The notes under the pieces were generated by a model. It saw nothing but the letters and a program-made list of their open reading frames with translations. It was not told where the DNA came from and searched no databases. DNA of 64,000 nt from Polyodon spathula (lineage: Eukaryota > Chordata > Actinopteri > Acipenseriformes > Polyodontidae): the NCBI RefSeq assembly GCF_017654505.1, contig NC_054535.1, positions 82,709,603 to 82,773,602 on the forward strand. The letters run 5' to 3'. The position numbers were made by a program, and so were the translations under genes. Shown in pieces: positions 23,931 through 34,617 of this stretch (its first letter is position 1; the number at the start of each line of letters is the position of its first letter).

Positions 23931-24772
23931 CGCGGTAATAGATGAGCGTCAATGTCCTGTAACTGCAGAAAATTTTGCATAAAATGTGATCCACTGGCAG
24001 ATAAAATGGAGGATCATGTTAGAAAATATTCTGCAGATTTTTCCATTTCCATCAAAAATGAAACCCTTTTCAAAAATCGGGCACTTCATGTATTGCCACA
24101 GTTAAAAAAAAATTACTGTCCCTAAACAAGGGAGGTCAATGTGTAATTGCACTGCATAATAAGTTTGTATAACACTTCTAAGACTAAAACTGAAGACCTC
24201 TGCTATTGCAATTGAGCTTGAAAAATGCAAGTTGATTTGTCTGGGTACATTCCTGATCACTAAAAGATGATCGTGTTGTTACTCTAAAATGTTACTGAGG
24301 CTCACTGAGGACATGGAAAAAATTAAAATGTGTTATATAGCAAGTTAAATGATCTCATGATAATTTACTACATTTGCACTACTGTAACTATGTACTACTG
24401 CTTCAGAATTAAGAAGTACACAAGTACTAGTGTATTATATCCCACTTGTGATACTTAAAACTATAGATAATAAAGACCACATCATTACTCCTTAATTACT
24501 ACTAATAATGAACATCTTGGTTTCTGACAGCAAGAAGTATATACAGTAGGATTTCAAAGTACAGTACCATACTATATAATAAACATATTATAGAATTAGA
24601 TTTTAATGATGGTGCCACATTCCTTATAGCCCTTTAAAAAAAGCACCAAAAAAACAACAGCTTTAACTGTGGGTTATTATTCAGTGCTAACACTGCAAAA
24701 AACTCCCCCAAAAAATCACATATACGTTTCTAAGTCTTTTTTTTTTCTATTATAACAGCAACGTTACATTAA
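23931..24772. other. Intron sequence, nothing recognised
   Basis: AT-rich, ending in TTAA (24769-24772), the target duplication of the following element. Confidence 0.5.
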
Positions 24773-25365
24773 ACCTTTGCAATCCTATGTCGGATCAGGT
24801 TCGACATTACAATTTTCCCTTTCCGGTCTGACATCATCAAAAAGACATCAAGCACAGGTCCCTAGTTGTTTTTTCTCTGGAAAAAGCAGAAAAAAACCTT
24901 TCAATGGCTGAGTGAGACCAATAGGAGCCGAAAGAAGCCGAAAAAAAGGAGGTGGATCTGAGCACTATACATAGCCCCTTCACCACAAAGATAACACGGA
25001 CACAAACAAAGAAGATATCCGCTTCCGCATCCAGCGCTCAAAGAATATCACAGACATTTGAGGATCTTTTTGAGAGGTTATTGTAATAAAATAATGACTT
25101 GGATATCATTGAGGAGTTTGGTGATAAAACGAGTGATCAGGAGATGATTTATCAGTATGCACATATGAACTATGAAGAGGTATGTTGATAAATACAACGA
25201 AGAAGGGATGGGGCTTCGCTGGAGATGCAGTATTGAGTGTCCTGTTGATATGTAGTGCCTTTTAAACCTGTTTTACTGTGAAAAAAAAAAAAACTGAAAC
25301 AGCGCGTCTAAAGTAAATTGGACCTGATGTGCCTGACAGGTGCTGAATAAATGGACCGCTAAGGA
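24773..25365. mobile_element. piggyBac-like MITE, complete copy (593 bp)
   Basis: Flanked by TTAA at 24769-24772 and 25366-25369, the fixed target of piggyBac transposases. The termini ACCTTTGCAATCC and, inverted, TCCTTAGCGGTCC are imperfect inverted repeats. No transposase is present. The same sequence occurs reversed and split at 55617-55940 and 60468-60612, which supports both boundaries. Confidence 0.85.
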
Positions 25366-25369
25366 TTAA

Positions 25370-27784
25370 TGCCAAAAATGTACTGAAAGTTATTTGAACT
25401 GATCTGGGAAGATAGGAAACAGCACATCTGGGCTCAGTACTTCTTACAGGCATTGCTATAACTTATATGGATGTCATACTAGGTCTTATTTGATCCATTT
25501 AATGCTCTGTGTACATTTTCTATAACATGCTTAAACCAAATCACAAATCAGCAAAGCCAATTATATATTGATCAATTTTCACGCTCTAAATCAATTCTTA
25601 TGCATTGCATGTCCTCGTCAATTCAACCAATATTGCAAGTACTGTGCACATTATGAGCCACTAACTAAAGGTATCCTGCATCTTAGGTTATTGCATTTTC
25701 CCCCTCAGAGTGCATCTTTCCCAATTATTAATTGTGAGCAATTCTTTTGAATGTGTTGTTATTGCTCGTCCCATTGCCACAACTCTGTTGGCTTTTCCTG
25801 TTTATAGTATTACTCCAAAAAACCCTGTTTACTTTGAATTTGAAAGTTACTTTTTTATTACAATGCTTTCGTTACATCAGCATTCATAAACATAAATGAC
25901 ACTGTTTCTTTGCATAGTTATAGAGAATTACAAATATTGCAAAGGATTGTATGATATTTCACTTTATAATAAGCCCTGTGGGAAACCTGGCCATAGGAAT
26001 GAGATACCAAGGCTGCTGAAAAAAAAAAAAAAAACATTAAAACAATACAAGCTGTAGGCATAAGCTGTAATAGCATGTACCTCTTCTGAATCCAGACTGA
26101 GTGTTTATGTTGGGTTCATTCTATTCTTAGCTATATGTCCCTAAATCTTCTCTTTGCAGCTTCAGGTTGTCTGCTGGTATAGCAAACACAGTTTAAATCC
26201 CTATAAAATACATAACTGCAACAACTCGGAGAAGGTAATTTGCAAATTGCCACTGGAAATCCTTCTCTACAGATATTCATTACTGTAAAATTCAGTAGTG
26301 TTATCTTGTGAAACCGAAATGACAAGAAATCTGACAGCGATCAGTTGGGAAATAAATAAAATATAAATAAAATTTCTGCTTTAACCAACAACCAAAGAAC
26401 TAGCATGCATCTGTACACTGATGAGGCTATCAGGCTGATACTGCCATCAGTGGCAAAGGCTTCCAGACAAGATGAAACAATTGTTTTGCTCACAAACAGA
26501 CTTGATTTAGCATTTCTAACAATGCATGGAAAGGTACTTTTCTTTATATTTTAATATTTTTCAGCAGAGGGTTACTGTGACTGCACTTTGCTTAGAATTA
26601 GTCTAGTCTGTAATGTTATCTGTCCCATTTTGTAAGCCAACATCTGGGTAGCACAGACGAAGTTACTAAAAAGGGCTGAGGGTGTAGCACATTTGGCACT
26701 TACCTCTGCAGATTTTATTTTTTCTTTTTGCTGTATTTGAGACTTATTGGAATACAAGGGAGCAACAAGAAAATGCAATTGCTGAGTAATCTGTGGCTCA
26801 TTTGGAGAATCAGCTAACCTTATATTGGCTGCTCACTTTGTTTCAGAATGTCTCAGAACGTGCTTTTATTTTCCAGCAATCAAAGAGCAAATTGAATTAA
26901 GAGCAGGCAGAGACTTGAGTCTGGGGAGGTGAGTTAGAGACTGGTGCCAATGCCAGCAAAATGGTTGCAATCAATCACCCCAAAGTAAATGAAGGGCAAG
27001 TGAATTTCACCCAGATGCCCCTCAGTTTGACCAAAGATGCACTTCAAGATTGATTGTTGAGTGGAGTACAATTTTCTGAAATTGCACTCTAGACTGGAAC
27101 TTGGGCGATTCATACAAACCCATTAACCAAGCCTTTTTTTGTTTTGTTCTGCAGCATGCAATTTTATCCATTAACCTATTGTACAACATGAGGTTTTCAT
27201 GATTTTAATGCATCAATTCAGAACTACTTTCCTTTGACAGAAACATATGCTTTGTCTATTCCCTATGGTGCACCTCAAAGAGAACGTACTTCTATCGTTA
27301 ATGCTGGGCATTGACAGGCTTCAGAGAGCTAAAAAAAATTGTTAGCTGTTTTTTTTGGCCATTTATATGGCTTCAGATAAGTCTTTCTGGATTTTATACA
27401 CCCGACAGCCATACTGCTCCTGGCACATACCATAAACTGACTGCAGCTAGTTCAGAATGCCCTACTTCAACAGTATTTGGACTGAGACAATTGGTAGTTC
27501 TTTCTCAAGATGATTTAAAGGTAGAGCCTGAATTTAATATGCACATTCTTGCACCTGCACAAGTTGTATAACAACCATACAATTATGCTCTCAGACAGCA
27601 TTGTGATTTAATACTGCTCTCTGATCAGTATTTTCCTAAGCAAGACAAAGATACTTCCCTTCACGTCACTGTATAGAAATGGTGCCAACATTTATCAAGC
27701 TGCAACACCTGTCAACTGTAGCAAATTAAAGCCTAGGAAAATAGTCTGCTTACAGGCTGCAAAGTATTCTGATCTTTAAAAAAT
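25370..27784. other. Intron sequence, nothing recognised
   Basis: AT-rich with an A-run at about 26020-26035 and no recognisable coding region. An open stretch at 27311-27571 has no identifiable domain. Confidence 0.45.
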
Positions 27785-30700
27785 ACCACAACGGCTGCAA
27801 TGCTGGCTCCATGGAGCAACCACAGTGCGGCCTCCCTAAGCACATCCCTCCGGACTGAGCTGAGTAGGATCACTGGTGTTTTGTCGACTAGCCCACAACA
27901 CCTGAAGAGGGCTTAACAGTGATTCTGCCATCCCAGCATCATCCCCTCCATCCCCCACTCAGCTAAGCCCAGTTTACTTACCTTCCTTTACATCAACATT
28001 TTTTTTTCCCATGGTGCTTGAGGTCCCCAACCAGAATATTTTTGTCTCAACCACAGCCAGTTGCTGCTCCTCTCTGCTGCTTCAGATAAGTTCTTCACTA
28101 TGTGTCGCAACTCTTGACCACTGAATCCAATGTCTCTAAGAAACCGGGCTATGGAGTGTGCCACAAATCCTTGACAGCCCACCTCCACTGGGTAAACCTG
28201 GACTCTCCATCCTCGCTGTTCTGCTTCAGCAGCTAGTTGAGTGTACCAAAGTTTCTTCCTTTCATATATCTCATCCACTGCATCTTCCCATGGCTCTTCC
28301 CATGGCACTGTTAACTCTACCACATGAACAAGGCGTGCTGATCCAGACCACAAGATAATATCAGGTTGAAGGTCAATGGTGGTAATCTCAGGTGGGAAAA
28401 TAAGCCGTTGTCCAACATCTGCCAGCATTTTCCAGTCCTGTTCTTGGAAGATGTTCCCTTGGACAGTGGAATGTTGTTCTTCGTGTGTCATATATTGCTG
28501 GAATTGGTGGCAACCTGTTGGCCATTCTGTGTTTGTCTTCCAATGCTAAGGCCAAACATCGCAGTACCTGGTCATGACGGCAAGTAAACCGTCCCTGGCT
28601 AAGACCCACCTTACATCCTGTCAAAATGTGTCTTAATGTAGCTGGTGATAAACACAAAGGACGCCACATACCTTCTCCTACCCATAGATTAAGGTGCTGT
28701 GGTGATGGGAGAACATCATATGCTGACCTAATGAGGAAACTGATCCTACTCTGTTTCATTGTCCAGAGATCTCGCCAGCCGATATTGCTTACTCCGTTGA
28801 GCTGGTGCTGCTTTGTGCCATGTAGGAGGAGCTGAACTGAGACCAAGGCCTCCTCTTCCATGCTGTACTTGCCCCATGATATAACTGATATGAAGGGCAG
28901 CCTTTGCACCTTCCACAGCTTCCTTTGCTGCCCACTTTCTTCCAGTTTTCAACAAAGGTGCTACCTCCCTCACACATTTGTCGTGTGATTCTACCAATGT
29001 AATTTCCAATGTAACCTTGACACACTTAAACTCCTCAGTTAGAGCTGAGACTGGAAGCTGCAGTATCCCTTTATCATACAGTCCCACTCTTCTGAGTAAG
29101 CGTGGAACTCCTAACCATTTCTCCTAACCATGTCAAGGAAACCTCATATAGTTTGATCGGTAAAGTGCTGTTGTCTGTGATCTTCAACCCTTGCACTGCT
29201 TGTTGTCTCACTTCTCCCATGCAAAATGTGTCCTTTAGGTCCCCATCATACCATCTCCCAAGACTTTTCAAAGGCTTCTCATATACTGTTGGTATTGCCT
29301 CATCATTAATGTAGAACCTCTTATCCACTACTTTACCTTTAACTATAGAGATGCTCCTTGACTTAGTGGGCTTGAATTCGTGCACATTCAATGTTATTGA
29401 TTCGTTTGCTCTAATTGGTGTCAGTCGCATTCCAGTCAAGCATTCTCCTCTCACTACCCATTTTGATGCCCTAATATTTACTTCCATTGCCATGGTCAAA
29501 GCCAGTGGAGAAGTGGTGCATCCTGCCATTATTCCAGTCTCTACACATTGCCACGTAGTAGTGAATTCTGAAGTTGAAAAACAAAATTGCAAATCTCCAA
29601 AGTAGGCTTTCACTAAGTTTTATTGTCCTCATACACTGAAAAAGTATCTAAGCATCTTGGGAAACCTGGAATACCGGCTTTCTGTACTGAAGTGTCAATG
29701 AAGCAGTTCTTCAATAGGTAAGCTAGCAATCTCTGAGCAACAACGCTGAAGAAAATCTTGCCTTCTGCTTTTAACAGGGAAATAGGGCAGAACTGACTGA
29801 TACTCATATAATTGTTTTCTTTGGGTATAAAGCCCCTACCTGCTCTGCACTATGCTCTTGTTTTTCTCATGCTACTTTCATCAATTACCACAGGGTTGAT
29901 AAAACACCATAGCCACGCTTGTACACACTGTTCGGAACTCCATTAGGCCCAGGAGATGATGACGCCCTTCTCTTTTTCACAGCTTGCTCTACTTCTTTCC
30001 ACTTAGGTGCACAGTCCTCTATTTGGTATTCCGTTGGATTGATAGGTGGGATGTCTGAAGGAATCGACATAGGCTCCTGCCTTTTTGAATCTGTGTGCGT
30101 TTTCTCGAGATATCTTTCCAGCTCAGTCTTAGTTGCTTTTAGTGTGCCATTTTTCTCACTGGTGAATAACTTCTTTGCAACTTTGATGAGGTCTTTATAA
30201 AAGTTAGTTCTCGCACTATCCTCCTTTTTGCAGTGTTTCCTGTACAATGCTGCAAGCTTATCTTTTATGACCCTTTGTAATAGATTGAGTGCCTCCTTCT
30301 GACTTTGTTCTGCTCAGCTGCCTCCTTTCTGTACCTAAGCGCTCAAACTCCTGCTGCCACCTAGACTACAGGAATAGTTTGTACTTTCTTTTTTCAACTC
30401 CAAACCTCCCGCTTCCATATGCGTAGATGGTATCCACAAATTTATCCTGCTTCTTTTTGACTCTTCCACACAACCTTTCCAACGCAAAACAGACATTCAC
30501 GCTTACTGTGTCCCACGTTGTTTTTCTTAGAAGTTCTTGGCCACTTAACTCCAGGCTTGTGGCCATTGAGGTTCTTTTCTCTCTTACGCTGGTTCATCGG
30601 ACCTGGTTCACAAGGATCATTAGGTTCATCAATAGTTATGTTTATGCAAGTCCTCCTCTCATCTATGGCAAGGGTGCTGATATCCTGCAAACTGTGGTTT

Positions 30701-30880
30701 GTTTCCTGTCACTGGATTTCATTCGACTGACTTGACTGACTTCGTAAAAAGTACTGATCAATGCGAGGCCCTTGTCCCTTCTACCTTAAGCATTTCATTC
30801 TCCCATGATGAATCCCCTAACCGTTGTCACTTTGCTCCAGCCACAGATATTGTAAGGATTATTGCTCACATTGTCAAACA
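27785..30880 (-). mobile_element. REL-type LINE (R2 superclade, Hero/NeSL-like), degraded
   Basis: Read on the minus strand, it runs from an N-terminal zinc-finger remnant (about 30860-30780) through RT-like segments to a C-terminal restriction-like endonuclease (28491-27988), followed by a 3' UTR to about 27785. The order zinc finger - RT - CCHC - REL identifies the R2-type LINEs that use a PD-(D/E)xK nuclease instead of an APE endonuclease. The clade name is from memory. Many frameshifts and an internal RT deletion make it inactive. Confidence 0.8.
27988..30880 (-). pseudogene. ORF of the REL LINE: zinc finger, RT, endonuclease
   Basis: Parts in coding order: a finger remnant (ICGWSKVTTVRGF, about 30850-30810); N-terminal segments at 30690-30360; RT entry with KKRRASSSPGPNGVPNSVYK at about 30000-29920; QFCPISLLKAEGKIFFSVVA at 29800-29740; TTWQCVETGIMAGCTTSPLA and KPTKSRSISIVKG within 29613-29074; a zinc-knuckle-like PLCLSPATLRHILTGC at about 28670-28620, which lacks its first Cys; and REL with QPDIILW, E59 and ERKK in the last frame (28491-27988), a PD-x14-E...K pattern. 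The segment that should hold the RT catalytic (Y/F)xDD motif is deleted between RLTPIRA and the KPTKSRS region, near 29400. At least six frame changes are needed to read through. Confidence 0.8.
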
Positions 30881-32630
30881 GGTAACACAGCAATAACGAT
30901 CCGTGATGTTTTACGGAACAGAAAAGCCAGAGCACTTGTTATGAATTACAGTGATTTAGAGGACTGATCGCAAACCCCAGTACACTAGAGCGGATATTAC
31001 ACTATTTATTATCTGCTTGGATGTAGCTACTATGATATCATATTTTTTAAAAGTTATTTCTATAAGCACTGATTTATGTTCCCATTTCCATTAGGCTGTA
31101 TGAAGTAATTACACGTACGTCCTCAATATACCAGCATACAATTTATCACACAGAATTGGGCCTAAAGCACTTAAATCACCTAAAAAGATTGACCTTTAAA
31201 ACAATATTCCTTCTTCATGTCTACGGAATTTGATACAGACTATTTTTTCTTTTTAATCCCCAAATGAGAATAACTGTTCTGTGTGCTGAGAAAATATTAT
31301 TGTTTTCCTACATTTTTTGACACCTCTGCATTTTTGTCTGTTAACCTCTCTTCGCTGCTAATGGTATTTCCACCCCCAGGTTTTTCTGAATTTGGGACTG
31401 CATTGTTTAAAAGTCAGATTTCTCACAGGTCTCTAAAGGAAACATAGGAAACCTATATATTGTTTGTTTACAGCACAATCTGACCTTTTCAATTATTTTA
31501 TATAATAAATGGGGGGGGGGATAAGAATTACAATTTCTGTGCCACTTCAAAGCCCTAAAAAATTAATTTCCCAACATAGTAATTAGACACATTGCATGTG
31601 TCTTGCATTGTGACTATATTAACTATCTATTGGGAGAAAAAAAAAAATAGGAGTTAATATGTTTCTGTCATGGCTGCATCAACATATGTATTACTACAAC
31701 TACAACTACTACTACTAATAATAATAATAATATTATTATTAACCATTTAAAACAGAACACTGTCGGGTCAATATGTAAACTATACATATTTAAAAATGTA
31801 GACAAAAACTACATTCGAAATATAATTTAGAAAGACTAAATCTCCCTACACATGTCCTTATGTTTTGTAAGCGATTACTCACTCGCAGCCTTTAGGGCAC
31901 CAACATATTTTATAATATCATTATTACTGTGTGTGGGTGGTGCAGCATAGCCTGGGACAGCATACAGCAATCAATAACGATTGATTCGTTATAAAAATAA
32001 ATCAATAAATAAAAAATTTAAAAACTGTTGAAAATAAAACATGGCAACAACTCTCCTGTGGGTCTGTTAAATGTTGGAGCTTTCGGGATTCGCTCAAATC
32101 AAACCACGATCCGAAATACAAAACTCTGTGTTACTATCACATATGCCACTGTATAACAGAGACAGCATACAGTAATCAATAGCGATCGATCAGTTCTAAA
32201 ATGAACTATTGAAAGTAAGATTAAGTTTGCTAAAAAACAGGCCCTTAGATCCCCTATATGTTGTGCCATCAAAAGTTGCACCAATCAAAGCACTATAAAA
32301 AATATAATACAGACCTTTTTGTTTGGTGTTTGACTTCCGCATCCGTCATAACATGGAGAAATCGTATAAAGGGCAGTTTACACGTCAATCATGCACTTTT
32401 TAAATGACATGACCGATACACCATTCACATATTCTGAGCGCTTAAGCCCTTCATCTGTAAAAAAAATTGAAATGATTGGATGCTCACAGCTGGCACTACA
32501 GTGAGATTTATTTTAGGACGTACGCCGTACGACCCCTAGTACTATATGAGGAAATTTTTGAGGGCGTACACCTTACGCCTCGTAGCACTGAAGGGGTTAA
32601 AGAAAAAAAAAGAAAGAAAAAATAATAATA
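30881..32630. other. Intron sequence, short microsatellites
   Basis: A CTA/AAT cluster (31695-31745) and a G9 run near 31511. No gene seen. Confidence 0.5.
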
Positions 32631-32631
32631 A

Positions 32632-32634
32632 TAT

Positions 32635-32694
<60 letters not shown>
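32632..32694. repeat. (TA)n microsatellite at Tc1 insertion
   Basis: Nearly perfect TA repeats ending in the TA at 32693-32694 that serves as the left target dinucleotide of the second Tc1 copy. Confidence 0.95.
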
Positions 32695-32697
<3 letters not shown>

Positions 32698-34268
32698 TGC
32701 CTTGCAAAAGTATTCAGACCCCTGACTAATTCTCTCATATTACTGAATTACAAATGGTACATTGAAATTTCGTTCTGTTTGATATTTTATTTTTAAAAAC
32801 TGAAACTCAGAATCAATTATTGTAAGGTGACATTGGTTTTATGTTGGGAAATATTTTTAAGAAAAATAAAAAACTGAAATATCTTGCTTGCATAAGTATT
32901 CAATCCCTGTGCTGTGGAAGCTCCCAGTTTGCACCGATGAAAGAAATTGCCCTAACGAGGACACAATTACCTTACCATTGGCCTCCACCTTTGAACCATT
33001 AAAGTTGCTGTCACACTTTCTGGATAAAAACCCCACTGTTGTAGGATCATTGGTAAGGCTGTGAACCTGAAGGAAAATGAAGACCAAAGAGCATTCTACA
33101 GAAATTAGAGATAAAGTAATACAAATGGATAGATTAGGGAAAGGGTACAAAATAATATCCAAGTGTTTGGATATCCCAGTGAGCACAGTTGGATCAATAA
33201 TCAGGAAGTGGAAGCTACATCACACCACCTAGGCACTGCCAAGAAAAGGCCGTCCCTCAAAACTCGGCGCTCAAACAAGAAGGAGGCTTGTGAGAGAAGC
33301 CACAGAGAGGCCAACAATCACTTTGAAGGAGCTACAGAGTTCATTGGCTGGGAGTGGAGTAATGGTGCACCAGTCAACCACATCAAGAGCTCTGCATAAC
33401 ACTGGCCTGTATGGGAGGGTGGCAAGAAAGAAGCCGTTACTCAAAGTACCATCTGAATGCACGTCTGGAGTTTACCAGAAAGCATGAGAGTGACCCAGCT
33501 GCGATGTGGGAAAAGGTTTTGTGGTCAGATGAGACCAAGATAGAGATTTTTGGTCAAAACTCAAAGCGCTATGTGTGGCGCAAACCTAACACTGCCCATG
33601 CCTCAAGACACACCATCCCTACAGTGAAGTATGGTGGTGGCAGCATCATGCTGTGGGGATGCTTCTCATCAACAGGGACTGGGCATCTTGTTACAATTGA
33701 AGGAAGAATGGATGGAGTCCATTCAGTCCACTAAAAAACTGAAGCTTTGGAGGAAATTTATCTTTCAGCAGGACAATGATCCCAAGCACAAGGCCAAAGC
33801 AACATTGGAGTGGCTCAAGAACAAAAAGATGAATGTCAAAGTCCTGATCTCAATCCCATTGAGAATCTGTGGCACTATTTGAAAATTGTGGTCCACAAGT
33901 GTTGTCCAACCAACCTGAACAACCTGGAGCAAATCTGCCAAGAAGAATGGACCAAAATCACTCCCACACTGTGTGCAAAGCTGGTACATAGTTATCCCAA
34001 AAGACTTAAAGCTGTTATTGCAGTGAAAGGTGGCTCTACAAAATATTAATGTGTGGGGATTGAATACTTATGCAAGCAAGATATTTCAGTTATTTATTTT
34101 TCTTAAAAATATTTCCCAACATAAAACCAATGTCACCTTACAATAATTGATTTTGAGTTTAGGTGTTTTAAAATAAAATATCGAATAGAACGAAATTTCA
34201 GTGTACCATTTGTAATTCAGTAATATGAGAGAATTGGTCAGGGGTCTGAATACTTTTGCAAGGCACTG
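32695..34268 (+). mobile_element. Tc1-like DNA transposon, copy 2, both ends present
   Basis: The left end CAGTGCCTTGCAAAAGTATT and the right end ending TTTTGCAAGGCACTG are inverted. The left flank is TA; the right flank reads TG before TATATG, so the right target dinucleotide has changed. The subterminal repeats extend for roughly 200 bases. It lies in a dinucleotide microsatellite that continues on the right as TG and TA runs (34269-34350). Length about 1.57 kb, as expected for Tc1-like elements. Confidence 0.92.
33077..34049 (+). pseudogene. Tc1-like transposase, copy 2
   Basis: Starts MKTKEHSTEIRDKV like copy 1. Breaks: TAG at about 33229, a frameshift near 33436 (lost A bases), a deletion of about 40 bases near 33717-33732, and a deletion of about 18 bases near 33838 before the NPIENLW region. 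The first D (WSDETK), second D ([10 protein letters not shown]) and E remain, but the last two are closer than 34 residues because of the second deletion. Ends GGSTKY at 34047-34049. The DNA-binding half, including [19 protein letters not shown], is better kept here than in copy 1. Confidence 0.9.
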
Positions 34269-34303
34269 TGTATATGTGTGTGTGTGTGTGTGTTTGTTGT
34301 GTA

Positions 34304-34350
<47 letters not shown>
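34304..34350. repeat. (TA)n microsatellite
   Basis: Perfect TA repeats between the Tc1 right end with its TG tract and the foldback element. Confidence 0.9.
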
Positions 34351-34355
<5 letters not shown>

Positions 34356-34617
34356 AAGTCTCCTCCAGTGAGAAATCCCATCGAAGGAGAAATGAAGACA
34401 GCAACTCCCATTTCAATTATATCCACAGCGCAAAGGAATTCTCTATAAAAGCAATAGTTTTTATAGATATCTATTGTGCTCTGAGGAAGACCTACGAGTA
34501 TGTTTAAATAAAGACTATTGCTTTTATTGAGAATTCCTTTGCGCTGTGGACTTAATTGAAATAGGGAGTTACTGTCTTAATTTCTCCTTCGATGGGATTT
34601 CTCACTGTAGGAGACTT
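34356..34617. repeat. Foldback inverted repeat element
   Basis: Arms 34356-34458 and 34514-34617 are about 100-base reverse complements with few mismatches (AAGTCTCCTCCAGTGAGAAA against TTTCTCACTGTAGGAGACTT), around a 55-base spacer containing GCTCTGAGGAAGACCTACG. It could form a long hairpin. No transposase and no obvious target duplication, because the left flank is TA microsatellite. Confidence 0.9.

Noticed and set aside
22491..23982. Three overlapping forward frames of 443-484 codons as a GC-rich repeat protein
   Set aside because: All three frames give the same 31-residue cycle only because the 31-base unit has no stop in any phase. There is no independent sign of coding, and the flanks are intronic.
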